Source: Roseburia sp. AF12-17LB (GTDB lineage: Bacteria > Bacillota > Clostridia > Lachnospirales > Lachnospiraceae). From it: DNA of 64,000 bases. Made by a program: the position numbers and the translations under genes. The stretch is from contig NZ_QUHR01000004.1 in the NCBI RefSeq assembly GCF_003479605.1, forward strand, positions 146,248 to 210,247. The letters run 5' to 3'. Below, one piece after another: positions 1 through 8,238 of this stretch; the stretch's first letter is position 1, and every line of letters begins with the position of its first letter. Under the pieces are notes generated by a model. That model saw nothing but the letters and a program-made list of their open reading frames with translations, was not told the DNA's origin and made no database searches.

Positions 1-2
1 AA

Positions 3-164
3 GAATTGTTCTGTGAAGATTGCAGAAAATGTATGTTTTTGAAGAATTATTACAGAAAGAAAAGAGGTCATTTAATTCCGGATGAGGGGATAGATGAAGA
101 CTACAGCTACAGGAAACATGCAGATCCCGATGATGAAGGGATTTTATACGACAATTTAGATTAA
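3..164 (+). CDS. C-terminal end of an unidentified protein (partial)
   Basis: An open frame enters from the left edge and ends at a TAA at 162-164, leaving 53 residues. The visible tail contains a Cys-rich CEDCRKC stretch, then a basic patch and an acidic, Tyr/Asp-rich end. The next gene begins 15 bases later behind an AAGGAGG ribosome binding site, so the two are probably co-transcribed. The CxxC spacing could bind metal, but too little is visible to name a family. Confidence 0.5.
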   Translation, partial: ELFCEDCRKCMFLKNYYRKKRGHLIPDEGIDEDYSYRKHADPDDEGILYDNLD

Positions 165-178
165 GGAGGAACCGTAAT

Positions 179-1174
179 ATGATGAATTATGAGATTTTTA
201 AGGAAGTAGTAAAGGAAAAGTTTCTGGATTATATGCCGGAGAAGTACAAAGGGATGGAGGTTGTGACTGCACCTGTTGAAAAGGTAAATATGACTCTTGA
301 TGGGTTAAGCCTCAGAGAAGAGGGCAAGCATATCTCACCTACCATTTATATCAACGATATGTATAAGAGATATCAGAACTGTGAGGACTTGGAACAGACA
401 ATTATGGGAGCCTGTGATGTTATGGTGAAAGCATTTGAAGAGATTCCACCGGTTAGTGTGGATAGCATCTTAAAAGATGCCAGTGAAAGGGTTGTGTTTC
501 AGATTATCAATACACAGCAGAATAAGTCGTTTTTGGAGAAGGTTCCGCACAGGGAGTTCCAGGATCTCTCTATTGTGTACAGAGTAGTGATTAATGAAGA
601 TAAGAATGGTATTCAGAGTACAAAAGTTACCGATGAACTTGCTGGCAGACTCGGAATGAATGAGGAACAGCTGTTTAAGTGTGCTGCGGAGAATACCAGA
701 AGACTTTTCCCGCCTACGGTAAGAAGCATGAATGATGTGATGAAGGATATGTTTTTAAAGGATGGCATGCCGGAAGAGATTGCAGAGATGATGATTGGAG
801 AGATTCCACCGGAGCAGACATTGTGGGTGATTTCCAACAGTAAAGGTATTAATGGTGCGGTAAATATGCTCTATGAGAATGAACTGCATGATTTGGCAGA
901 AAACCTTGGCAGTGATCTTTATATCTTACCTTCAAGTGTGCATGAGGTGCTTGCCGTATCCTCAGAAATGGGAAGCCCGGAGGAACTTGCAGAAATGGTT
1001 GTACAGGTCAACATGGAAGCTGTAGACCTCGATGAGAGACTTTCCAATCAGGTATATCACTATGATAAGGATTTAAGAAAGCTCACACTTGCTACAGACA
1101 CTCCGAATAAGAGACTCGATGGCATTGTGGCAGAACCACCGCTTGTATATGACTCTAAGGAAAAGTCCAAATAG
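179..1174 (+). CDS. DUF5688 family protein
   Basis: A 331-residue soluble protein resembling the DUF5688 family found in Firmicutes conjugative elements; its function is unknown. The start is ATG at 179, preceded by AAGGAGG; an ATG at 182 is also possible. No signal peptide or membrane segment is visible. The N-terminal part (KEVVKEKFLDYMP, then a conserved region with the YINDMY block) matches the family as I remember it, and the protein is rich in Glu and Met throughout. It is the first complete gene of a tight run of early ICE genes (JAB protein, primase-like protein). Family assignment is by recognition and is fairly secure; the role is not. Confidence 0.72.
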   Translation: MMNYEIFKEVVKEKFLDYMPEKYKGMEVVTAPVEKVNMTLDGLSLREEGKHISPTIYINDMYKRYQNCEDLEQTIMGACDVMVKAFEEIPPVSVDSILKDASERVVFQIINTQQNKSFLEKVPHREFQDLSIVYRVVINEDKNGIQSTKVTDELAGRLGMNEEQLFKCAAENTRRLFPPTVRSMNDVMKDMFLKDGMPEEIAEMMIGEIPPEQTLWVISNSKGINGAVNMLYENELHDLAENLGSDLYILPSSVHEVLAVSSEMGSPEELAEMVVQVNMEAVDLDERLSNQVYHYDKDLRKLTLATDTPNKRLDGIVAEPPLVYDSKEKSK

Positions 1175-1183
1175 GAGGCAGTT

Positions 1184-1300
1184 ATGGAGCAGGAACTTAC
1201 AATGGAAGAACTCATTGCTCTCATAAACAGCCAGAAAGGTGACTTTGTTATCCGTGTCGAGTTTGGAGAGGAGGCGGTGTCTGATGCCAAAGAAGAATGA
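1184..1300 (+). CDS. Small 38-aa protein overlapping the JAB gene
   Basis: A short frame opens with ATG 10 bases after the preceding stop, behind AGGAGG, and closes with TGA inside the next gene (17-base overlap, different frame). The peptide begins MEQELTMEELIALINSQKGD and is acidic. Good ribosome binding site placement and translational coupling geometry argue for a real small gene. No family recognised. Confidence 0.5.
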   Translation: MEQELTMEELIALINSQKGDFVIRVEFGEEAVSDAKEE

Positions 1301-1823
1301 CTTCAAGCTTGATGTGGTTTCGGTAAGACTTGTAAAGGATGCTCCGATTTATTCGGAGCACACCTTTAATAATCCGGCGGATATAGCTGCTGTCATGGGA
1401 GACTGTATGTGCCAGTTTGACAGGGAAGTAGTGTGTGTGGTCAATCTAAGGTCAGATTTAAAACCTATCAATGTGCATTTTGCAAGTGTTGGTTCTTTAA
1501 ATGAGGCAATGGCACATCCGAGAGAGCTGTTTAAATCAAGTATCTTAAGCAATGCTGCAAGCATGATGTTAATCCATTGTCATCCATCCGGAAATGTATT
1601 CCCAAGCAAGGCAGACACGATGATGACAGACCGCATGAACAAGCTGTGTGAACTGATGGGAATACCGCTCATTGATCATATCATAGTCGGTGGAGACAAT
1701 CGTGAATTTTTCAGTTTCAGGGAAAAAGGCATGATTGATAATCCTAAGATTACCTTGAGCACAGATTACCGGACACTTGATATCAAGTCACCGCTTGTAG
1801 CAGAGCAGGGAAAGGCAAGGTGA
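1284..1823 (+). CDS. RadC-like JAB domain protein
   Basis: A 179-residue JAB/MPN-fold protein of the RadC type, common in mobile elements. The metal-binding JAMM signature is visible as HCHPSGNVFPSKAD (HxHPSG followed by SxxD), with an upstream acidic strand typical of the fold. The N-terminal helix-hairpin-helix of chromosomal RadC is absent, as in most element-borne copies. The start at ATG 1284 is chosen because GGAGAGGAGG lies just upstream; a GTG-type extension from 1239 would add 15 residues without an RBS. Its biological role in ICEs is not settled. It overlaps the 38-aa gene before it and is followed 5 bases later by the primase-like gene. Confidence 0.85.
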   Translation: MPKKNDFKLDVVSVRLVKDAPIYSEHTFNNPADIAAVMGDCMCQFDREVVCVVNLRSDLKPINVHFASVGSLNEAMAHPRELFKSSILSNAASMMLIHCHPSGNVFPSKADTMMTDRMNKLCELMGIPLIDHIIVGGDNREFFSFREKGMIDNPKITLSTDYRTLDIKSPLVAEQGKAR

Positions 1824-1827
1824 AAGC

Positions 1828-2805
1828 ATGGATGGAAGATTTACGGATGAAGAGCTTGTCATAGCAAAGAGTGTTGACCTGTGTGCAGTTGCAGAAAGCC
1901 TTGGGTATACAGTAAAGAGGATTGGCAAATACCACACTTTAAAGGAGATGGATTCCATCCGTATCTATAACAGAAGCCATTGGTACAGATGGTCAAGGCA
2001 GTTTGACAAAGGCAACAATGGCGGCTCACAGATAGATTTCTTACGGGTATTTTGTGGAATGAGTGTAAAAGAGGCTGTGTTCTGGCTTCTGGACTTTGCA
2101 GGATACAGAAGAATCGAGAATCCTGTAAAGCAACCACTTGTTCATCAGGTATCACAGAAGCAGGCAGAGGAGAGAAAGCCGTTTGTCCTACCGGAACCGG
2201 CAGGAGATAATTCCTATCTTATTTCATATCTGAATCAGGAGAGAGGAATCAGCAGAGCAGTCATAGATCTTTTTTTAAAAGACGGACTGATTTATGAGAG
2301 CAGGCATTACCACAATGTTGTTTTCAAGGGAAATGATAAAAATGGAGTGACAAGATTTGCAAGTATGAGGGGCGTGTTTGATAAGCAGGGCAAGCCATTC
2401 AAGTGTGATGTCACAGGCAATGATAAAAACTATGGATTTAATGTAGTAAATGTTAACAGTACAGAGCTTGTAGTATTTGAGGCAGCAATCGACCTTATGA
2501 GTTATGTTGATATCTTCACGGATTATGAATCAAATAAGCTGGCACTTGGAATGCTTGCAGATGCCCCGCTTGAGACATTTCTTCGGGAACATCCGCAGAT
2601 TACTTCCATCCGGTTCTGCCTTGATGGAGATGAGCCGGGACGGAAGGCGGCAGCTGAACTTATGAGAAAGTATTATGAGCTTGGATATGAGGTAGAAGAC
2701 TGCCCGCCTCCAGCCGGATATAAGGATTACAACGAGTGGCTTGTAGCGGCAAAGCTTAATCTGAACAGGATGAATAAGCGAGCAGATGAACCAGTCAGGG
2801 CATGA
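1828..2805 (+). CDS. DUF3991/Toprim-domain primase-like protein
   Basis: A 325-residue protein with an N-terminal DUF3991-like region (SLGYTVKRIGKYHTLKEMDS, then WYRWSRQ and GGSQIDFLR) and a C-terminal Toprim-like domain. The Toprim signature appears as the acidic strand around ELVVFEAAIDLMSY and the later CLDGDEPGRKAA. This arrangement is typical of small primase-related proteins in Firmicutes ICEs. By family knowledge it may prime or process element DNA during transfer or replication; no activity is shown here. It starts with ATG 5 bases after the JAB gene, behind AAGGTGA. Its 3' end touches the hairpin array that follows. Confidence 0.8.
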   Translation: MDGRFTDEELVIAKSVDLCAVAESLGYTVKRIGKYHTLKEMDSIRIYNRSHWYRWSRQFDKGNNGGSQIDFLRVFCGMSVKEAVFWLLDFAGYRRIENPVKQPLVHQVSQKQAEERKPFVLPEPAGDNSYLISYLNQERGISRAVIDLFLKDGLIYESRHYHNVVFKGNDKNGVTRFASMRGVFDKQGKPFKCDVTGNDKNYGFNVVNVNSTELVVFEAAIDLMSYVDIFTDYESNKLALGMLADAPLETFLREHPQITSIRFCLDGDEPGRKAAAELMRKYYELGYEVEDCPPPAGYKDYNEWLVAAKLNLNRMNKRADEPVRA

Positions 2806-2825
2806 GAAACCGGATTTTGATGTGT

Positions 2826-3036
2826 GGGGGCAGAAAGTGCCCCCAAAACAGCAAAGTGGGGGCAGAAAGCGCCCCCAAAATGTCAAAGTGGGGGCAAAAA
2901 GTGCCCCCACAATTTGGACACGACAAAATCCGGACTGAAGTAAAAATAAAAGTGGGGGCAGAAAGCGCCCCCAAAATAACAAAATGGGGGCAGAAAGCGC
3001 CCCCAAAGTAGCAAAGTGGGGGCAAAAAGCGCCCCC
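2826..3036. repeat. Six GC-rich hairpin repeats in 32-bp register
   Basis: Six 19-bp copies of GGGGGCANAAAGYGCCCCC begin at 2826, 2858, 2890, 2954, 2986 and 3018, spaced 32, 32, 64, 32 and 32 bp; one slot at 2922 is empty. Each copy is a hairpin with 6-7 bp G/C arms, and the 13-bp spacers are also similar (AAAA..CAAAGT). A 10-bp inverted repeat, CCGGATTTTG (2810-2819) and CAAAATCCGG (2924-2933), brackets the first three units. About three helical turns per unit suggests an array bound by protein on one face of the DNA, such as an iteron, partition or transfer-control site. Confidence 0.9.
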
Positions 3037-3056
3037 ACTTTCATAAACAGAGGGTT

Positions 3057-3119
3057 TTAGGGAGATTTTCTCCCTAACTAGATGGCATTAGGACAGAGAT
3101 GTCTCTAATGCGTATCTAG
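3057..3119. other. Nested palindromes, candidate oriT or regulatory region
   Basis: Two consecutive inverted repeats lie in the non-coding gap before the mobilisation genes. The first has perfect 9-bp arms, TTAGGGAGA and TCTCCCTAA, around a TTT loop (3057-3077). The second is a long imperfect hairpin (3078-3119) with paired blocks CTAGAT/ATCTAG, GCATTAG/CTAATGC and GACA/TGTC. Relaxase-type origins of transfer often carry such palindromes beside mobC and the relaxase, here 0.6-0.9 kb downstream. A nick site cannot be seen by eye, and there is no T-run for a terminator. Confidence 0.45.
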
Positions 3120-3198
3120 CCGTAAACCTAAGAGATTCAGACAGGCGTGTGGGTGGAAGAGATATACAAAACACGGATAAGGGAGGTGCAGGAAAGCA

Positions 3199-3720
3199 AT
3201 GGATAAAGAACTTACAATAATCGCAGAACCAGAGGAACTTATTGCCTGGGCAGACACATTTGATATCTTACTAAACCCTTCGATAGAAGATGCTGCAATT
3301 CTGCTTAACTATATGGAAGGACATGATTATGCCATTGGCATAGATTCAGATGGGAAGATGTACAGGCAGGATGTAGCTGAGGAGAATGGTGAAATTGAAC
3401 CATACCCGATAGATGATGTTATAGATATTGTCTGTGAATGGAACTATGAACTGATACTTGATGCGGAAGCACACAGGAGTGATCCAAAGGATTTTAACGA
3501 CTATAACGAGTATCAGAGCAAGTATGAAAGTCTGAAAGCAGATGAAAAGAGACTGGACAGATTGTTTGATAAAACCTGTTATGGTAAGGAACTTATAGAA
3601 GTTGCCACAGAGCTTGCAGACAGGGTTATTGCCCAGCTGGGTAATAAAGAACTGGAAAAAGTTGCTGTAACAGTAGCAGAAGGAGTAAGAGAATACAGTA
3701 CGGGTAAGAGAGGAAGGTGA
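3199..3720 (+). CDS. Conserved hypothetical protein of the mobilisation region
   Basis: A 173-residue acidic soluble protein with no family I can name. It starts at ATG 3199 behind GGGAGGTG. The N-terminal two thirds are rich in Asp/Glu (for example DDVIDIVCEWNYELILDAEA); the last third is helical and ends with a basic tail (STGKRGR). No signal peptide, membrane span or cysteine motif is visible. It lies between the hairpin array and mobC, 4 bases before mobC, so it is probably translated from the same message. A role in relaxosome assembly or in regulating it would fit the position but is only inference. Confidence 0.7.
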   Translation: MDKELTIIAEPEELIAWADTFDILLNPSIEDAAILLNYMEGHDYAIGIDSDGKMYRQDVAEENGEIEPYPIDDVIDIVCEWNYELILDAEAHRSDPKDFNDYNEYQSKYESLKADEKRLDRLFDKTCYGKELIEVATELADRVIAQLGNKELEKVAVTVAEGVREYSTGKRGR

Positions 3721-3724
3721 TTCT

Positions 3725-4057
3725 ATGGCGGATAAAGTTCATTGTATAAGGAAAACACTAAGACTTATGCCACAGGAAGCGAAGGTACTTTCTGATAAGG
3801 CAAAGGCAAATGGAATGAATGAAGCCGAATATATCAGGCTTCTAATCAGTCAGAAACCAAATGATTATCCGGAAGTAAGGAAACTTTTTAAAGAGCTTAT
3901 CAATGAGATAAACCGAATCGGCATTAACATCAATCAGATTGTATTTAACAGCAATGCACAGCTGTATTCCAAGAAAGATAAGGAACAGCTTGTGGCATAT
4001 ATGAAAAAGCTGAATCAGTCTGTCAGCGAGGCGGTGGTAAAGATTGGCAATCAGTAA
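3725..4057 (+). CDS. mobC: MobC-like relaxosome accessory protein
   Basis: A 110-residue basic protein of the MobC family, which binds near oriT and helps the relaxase open the DNA. The N-terminus (IRKTLRLMPQEAKVLSDKAK, then GMNEAEYIRLLI) has the ribbon-helix-helix look of the family. The later ELINEINRIGININQI block is the typical MobC helix, where Asn-Gln pairs recur. The 3' end overlaps the start of the relaxase by 14 bases, which implies translational coupling. The length is usual for element-borne MobC proteins. Confidence 0.88.
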   Translation: MADKVHCIRKTLRLMPQEAKVLSDKAKANGMNEAEYIRLLISQKPNDYPEVRKLFKELINEINRIGININQIVFNSNAQLYSKKDKEQLVAYMKKLNQSVSEAVVKIGNQ

Positions 4058-5486
4058 GATACTTCACATGAAGGACAGCGGGAATTCTTTTCATGCAAGG
4101 CATTTGAAACGGGCACTGGATTATGTGATGAATCCTGAGAAAACGCAGAGAGGAAGACTTGTGGGAGCTGTTAACTGTCAGGCAGATATGGCTTTTGAAC
4201 AGATGATGGATACAAAGAAGCAGTTTGGAAAAACAGACAAGCGACAGGGGTATCACATCATTCTTTCCTTCAAAGAGGATGAGGTGGAACCGGACAGGGC
4301 TTTTGAGATAACACAGAAGTTTGTAGCAGAATATCTTGGCGATGCCTATGAAGCGGTATTTGTGGTTCATGATAATACAGACCATGTTCATTCACACATT
4401 GTATTTAACAGTGTAAGCTTTGTGGATGGGAAAAAGTATCGCTACGAGAAAGGTGACTGGGCAAAGTATATCCAGCCGATTACCAATAAGCTGTGTCAGG
4501 AGTATGGTCTTTCCATTATAGATGTGGAGGATGGCAGCAAAGAGAAACAGCACGAGAATTATAAGGATTGGAGCGAATATCGTGAAGGCAGCTTTGTGTG
4601 GGCAGATATGATAAAAAGAGATTTGGATGCCTGCATTTTACAGGCAAATGATTTCAGAGGATTTCTGGAACTGCTGTCGGAAAAAGGATATGAGGTCAAG
4701 CAGGGAAAGTATCTGGCAGTCAGACCACAGGGGATGACAAGATTCAGAAGATGTAAGACTCTTGGCGAGAATTATTCACAGGAAGCTATTGTGGAGCGTA
4801 TTGCTAAGGAAGATTTATCTTTTTACCAGTCACAGAATGAGGAAAAACAGGCAGCGATAGTAAAGTGCTATGTCAAAAGATACCGCAGGGCGAAGATGTC
4901 AGGCTTGCAGAAAAGATATTATGCAAAGCTTTACCGGATTGGGAAGCTGAAAAAGAAGCCATATAGTCAGGTATGGAAGTATAGGGATGATATCCGAAAG
5001 ATGCATAAGCTGCAGGAGCAGTATCTATTTCTGGTAAGGCATAAGATTGAGAGTGCGGAAGAACTTGTATCGGTACTTGATAATCTGACGGATAAGAAAA
5101 AAGAAGCATCAAAGGAAAAGAGTAAGACCTATAAGGCAAAGGAAAGATTTAAAGATATTTTTGACAAGGCTGAACAGATTCGGGAGCTTGATGATGCGGA
5201 ATCGTGTTATCAGAGTGGGGATACCTTCTTTGAAGATGAGCACAATGCATGGGAAAGGCTTAACACTGAACTTTTAGCACAGGGATACAGTGTGGAAGAG
5301 GTCGAGAGTCTTAGAAAGAAATATGAGAGCAAGTATGCACAGGACTGTAAGGCAGAACGGGCGGTATCAAAGGAACTTAGCCTTGGAAGATCAATATGGA
5401 AGGAACTTACTGTATCAGCTTCGGCAGAAGAGAAGCAGTATGACAAAGAAACAATAAGAGACAGAAAAGAACAGCCGGTACGTTAG
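4044..5486 (+). CDS. MOBP-type relaxase
   Basis: A 480-residue relaxase/mobilisation nuclease that would nick oriT and pilot the strand into the recipient. It starts at TTG 4044 inside the end of mobC. The N-terminal domain (about residues 1-150) carries a candidate catalytic tyrosine, Tyr27, in the ALDYVMNPEKT block. The metal-binding motif III, HDNTDHVHSH, lies at about residues 109-118. The rest is a Lys/Glu-rich helical region, likely partly coiled coil, as in other large MOBP proteins. MobC precedes it and a terminator overlaps its stop. No truncation is visible, so it is probably active. Confidence 0.92.
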   Translation: MAISKILHMKDSGNSFHARHLKRALDYVMNPEKTQRGRLVGAVNCQADMAFEQMMDTKKQFGKTDKRQGYHIILSFKEDEVEPDRAFEITQKFVAEYLGDAYEAVFVVHDNTDHVHSHIVFNSVSFVDGKKYRYEKGDWAKYIQPITNKLCQEYGLSIIDVEDGSKEKQHENYKDWSEYREGSFVWADMIKRDLDACILQANDFRGFLELLSEKGYEVKQGKYLAVRPQGMTRFRRCKTLGENYSQEAIVERIAKEDLSFYQSQNEEKQAAIVKCYVKRYRRAKMSGLQKRYYAKLYRIGKLKKKPYSQVWKYRDDIRKMHKLQEQYLFLVRHKIESAEELVSVLDNLTDKKKEASKEKSKTYKAKERFKDIFDKAEQIRELDDAESCYQSGDTFFEDEHNAWERLNTELLAQGYSVEEVESLRKKYESKYAQDCKAERAVSKELSLGRSIWKELTVSASAEEKQYDKETIRDRKEQPVR

Positions 5487-5497
5487 GCTGTTTTTTT
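5470..5497 (+). terminator. Intrinsic terminator after the relaxase gene
   Basis: A 7-bp stem, AACAGCC/GGCTGTT, with a 9-base loop is followed directly by a run of seven T. It overlaps the relaxase stop codon and probably ends or attenuates the mobilisation transcript before the next operon. Confidence 0.75.
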
Positions 5498-5515
5498 AGT
5501 GGTTAGGAGGCATAT

Positions 5516-6700
5516 ATGGAAGAAAAAAGAGCGCCATTAAGTGAAATGGCGATTGAGAGAAAGATACAGATTCTTCGTAATAAGCATATGGACAGTGAGG
5601 TCATTGCTCTTGTCAAAAGCGATTATGAATATGGACTGACTGATGATGAAATCGGTCTGTATCTTAACAAAAGTTATGACATTGAACAGATGAAGGTGTT
5701 ATCAAAATGCCTGCATAAGGGTGTATCAGAAGAGTTGTTAACGCTGCTGAAAGATAGCAGGATGGCAGCACCTAAGATGCAGACAGTATTGGATTACTAT
5801 GAAAAAGGTGTGCCGATTGATGCAATCAGAGAGGTAGTCCAAAAAGATGATACAGCAGTAAACATGCGCAGGATGTTTGATGTGGTATTAGAAAAGCTTA
5901 ATAAAGCCAAAGAGCAGATGCCACAGGATTTAGAGTATGTGAAAAGTCTTGTAGCTCAGATGGATGAAGTGGTTGCAAAGATCAATCATCAGAATGAAAG
6001 GTATGATGCCCTGAATAAGAAGCTTTCTGAAATAGAAACTTCCAAAGATGACGAGGAAGTCAGGGAGCGTCTGGTCAAGGAGAACCAGGATAAGGACGCT
6101 CTTATCAACAGTCAGCAGAATGAACTGAATAAGGCAAGCAGTACGATTGCAAGACTCAGGGATGATATTGAGAAAAAGGATAAGGAGATGAAGCGTATGG
6201 GAGACAGAATAGAGTCATTGGAAGATAAGATCATAAGTGTTGCCACAGAGAATAAGAAAGAGGCAGAAAGTAAGGCAGAGCCGCAGGAAAGCCAGTCCGT
6301 ATCACAGGCAGATAAAAAGATGGTTGATACAGTTGCAGTTCCTCAGAATATGCAGGCTGTGGCAAACGGGATTCCGGTCTATTATCAGATTCCGGTAGTT
6401 GATGGTACTGGAAATGTGGTGCAGAGACTTCCGATTGAGCGAAGTGTGAGAAAGAGCAGCAACAGCGGAGTGGCAAGTCTTTTTGCAAGACTGTCATTTA
6501 AGAAAAAGTCAAGAGCAGACATTGTAAAGCTGGTTGCATCGGGAGACCTTGTTCCGGCGCAGCTTGTGCAGATTAAGAGTGCAATAGAAAAGGGACTTAC
6601 TGAGTCACAGCTTGTAGAGCTTATAAACAACAACATTTCAGCGGAAAAGATGAAGGAGATCATTGAGATTGCTGTGCTTGAAAACAGCATGGCAGATTAG
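5516..6700 (+). CDS. Coiled-coil ICE protein of unknown function
   Basis: A 394-residue soluble protein with no named family that I recognise. The N-terminal ~130 residues are helical, with repeated short units that resemble one another (DEIGLYLNKSYDIEQMKVL, then PIDAIREVVQK). Residues ~140-250 are a long heptad-rich coiled coil (KKLSEIETSKDDEEV and onward). A Gln/Pro-rich linker follows. The C-terminal part (about residues 335-394) again contains helical repeat-like units (SGDLVPAQLVQIKSAIEKG). ATG 5516 follows GGAGG. The gene opens the operon leading into the coupling protein, so a structural or adaptor role in the relaxosome-channel link is possible. Confidence 0.7.
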   Translation: MEEKRAPLSEMAIERKIQILRNKHMDSEVIALVKSDYEYGLTDDEIGLYLNKSYDIEQMKVLSKCLHKGVSEELLTLLKDSRMAAPKMQTVLDYYEKGVPIDAIREVVQKDDTAVNMRRMFDVVLEKLNKAKEQMPQDLEYVKSLVAQMDEVVAKINHQNERYDALNKKLSEIETSKDDEEVRERLVKENQDKDALINSQQNELNKASSTIARLRDDIEKKDKEMKRMGDRIESLEDKIISVATENKKEAESKAEPQESQSVSQADKKMVDTVAVPQNMQAVANGIPVYYQIPVVDGTGNVVQRLPIERSVRKSSNSGVASLFARLSFKKKSRADIVKLVASGDLVPAQLVQIKSAIEKGLTESQLVELINNNISAEKMKEIIEIAVLENSMAD

Positions 6701-6709
6701 GAGGAACTT

Positions 6710-7114
6710 ATGAATTTAGCAGTAGTAAATGAAGCAGTAACAGAAATGAATGGTGTGGAGCATCAGTTTACAGAGGAAGAGAAAAACTTTGTTGTCCAGT
6801 TCGCATTCAGAAGTGGCAGCAAGGAAGACACGATTTCTCTTATTGAAGCTTTGGCACATTCAGCGGATAAGGCTGAGTCGGACGAGATTATGGTCACATA
6901 CAGGTCTAAATATGATATGAAGCCTGCATGGGTGGAACAGGTGGAAAACCTGCTTGTGGCACTTGAAATGTATCGTATCGAGGAGGAGAAAGCAATCAAT
7001 CATCTGGCAGATATTTTGACTGCTTATGGTATTGATGTATCAGCCGAGGAAATCCGTACTACAGAGACAGAAACACTTAAAACAACAGTCAGAGAGAAAG
7101 TGGAGGTGCGATAA
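6710..7114 (+). CDS. Small acidic ICE protein of unknown function
   Basis: A 134-residue soluble acidic protein with no recognised domain. It starts 9 bases after the coiled-coil gene, with GGAGG upstream, and its TAA overlaps the ATG of the PcfB-like gene by one base. It is predicted mostly helical, with a Glu-rich middle and a C-terminal ETETLKTTVREKVEVR tail. It lies directly before the coupling-protein adaptor and is translationally coupled to it. That suggests work at the relaxosome or coupling step, but nothing in the sequence proves it. Confidence 0.65.
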   Translation: MNLAVVNEAVTEMNGVEHQFTEEEKNFVVQFAFRSGSKEDTISLIEALAHSADKAESDEIMVTYRSKYDMKPAWVEQVENLLVALEMYRIEEEKAINHLADILTAYGIDVSAEEIRTTETETLKTTVREKVEVR

Positions 7115-8232
7115 TGGCAGAAGAGATTCAGGAAGCGGTGCAGATCATCCGTGTAGCTTATGATGGCATTGAGATTGCCATGAAGGTAGGAAGCGGCGGC
7201 ATTGCTGCCATGCAGAAGGCAATAGATTTCTTAAAAGGGATGCTTGATTATGAAAAGTCACTTGGCAAGACATCCATGAGAAAGCTGATCTTAAAAGGTG
7301 GCGATTTACAGGTGTTGCAGTTTAATACCGAAGATATGAAAAAGGTTGAAAAGATGGCAAAGAAGTATGGAATCCTGTATTCGGTACTTCCAGACTGTAA
7401 CAGGAAAGATGGACTGAGTGAGGTTATCTTCCATACTGAGGCAGTTCCCCGTGTGAATATGATGATACAGAAGCTCAAGTTTGGTAAGATTGCCACATTT
7501 GACGATTATCTGAAGAATGGAGATGAAAAATCCCTTGGCAAGCTGATGGATTTTTTGAAGAAACAGCAGGGAAACGAGAAAAGCCACACGATAGAAGGGG
7601 ATAGGGTTAATACCGCTATTGACGGACTGATCGAAAAGGTCGGAATGTTTGCAATGGAAAAGAAAGCTATCAGTGTGGATCAGGTCAAGGAGAATTTCAG
7701 TATCAATGGTGAGCAGGCTGAAAGTGTTATCAAACAGCTTGAGACAATCGGTGTGCTTGGCAGCAAGAATGAGGATGGCACCCATACAGTCATGATGGAC
7801 AAGGATGCATTTATCAACCGTGTCAGAGGCTATCAGGACCTTGCTGAGAGAATGAGGGCAGTTGCAGCATCAAAAAATGCGAACCTGTCAGATGTGACAA
7901 TCAGCAAGAAGCTGATTATCGAAGAAAATGACCATGCTGTTAAGACCAGAGTTCCCGGCACATGGGGAGAAGAGGCAAGATATGTATGGCTCCGTAAGGA
8001 AAACATCATGGAGATTCATGGTGGAAAGACAATGCTTACCTTCCTTGATTCAACCAAGGATTATAAGCTCTACGATGAGCAGAATCGTGTGGTGACAACC
8101 CAGAAAGGAACCGAGCTTTATACTCACTACGACAAGGTGGAGTCATCTGTCAGGGAGCGTTACGAGAAAGTGCAGAAGCAGCAGAAAAAGACCACACAGA
8201 AGAAAACTGTTACCACAAAGAAAGCGAGGTAG
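7114..8232 (+). CDS. PcfB-like (DUF3801) adaptor protein
   Basis: A 372-residue protein whose N-terminal ~150 residues match the PcfB/DUF3801 family. The visible blocks are AIDFLKGMLDYEK and FNTEDMKKVEKMAKKYGILY followed by an SVLPD-type turn. In the pCF10 plasmid system, PcfB acts with the VirD4-type protein PcfC at the inner membrane to recruit the relaxosome. This gene ends 6 bases before a VirD4 gene, which supports the same role here. The C-terminal half extends beyond the usual short PcfB and ends in a Lys/Gln/Thr-rich basic tail (QKQQKKTTQKKTVTTKKAR), a likely nucleic-acid or membrane-proximal contact. Confidence 0.82.
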   Translation: MAEEIQEAVQIIRVAYDGIEIAMKVGSGGIAAMQKAIDFLKGMLDYEKSLGKTSMRKLILKGGDLQVLQFNTEDMKKVEKMAKKYGILYSVLPDCNRKDGLSEVIFHTEAVPRVNMMIQKLKFGKIATFDDYLKNGDEKSLGKLMDFLKKQQGNEKSHTIEGDRVNTAIDGLIEKVGMFAMEKKAISVDQVKENFSINGEQAESVIKQLETIGVLGSKNEDGTHTVMMDKDAFINRVRGYQDLAERMRAVAASKNANLSDVTISKKLIIEENDHAVKTRVPGTWGEEARYVWLRKENIMEIHGGKTMLTFLDSTKDYKLYDEQNRVVTTQKGTELYTHYDKVESSVRERYEKVQKQQKKTTQKKTVTTKKAR

Positions 8233-8238
8233 CAGCCT

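Noticed and set aside
2530..3025. Minus-strand and plus-strand reading frames across the hairpin array, rich in repeated short peptides
   Set aside because: They come from the GGGGGC repeats themselves. Unit length of 32 bp changes the frame each time, so no protein repeat is maintained.
2826..3036. CRISPR array
   Set aside because: Repeats are short (19 bp), palindromic G/C hairpins and the 13-bp spacers are nearly the same; there are no cas genes. CRISPR spacers would be unique and longer.
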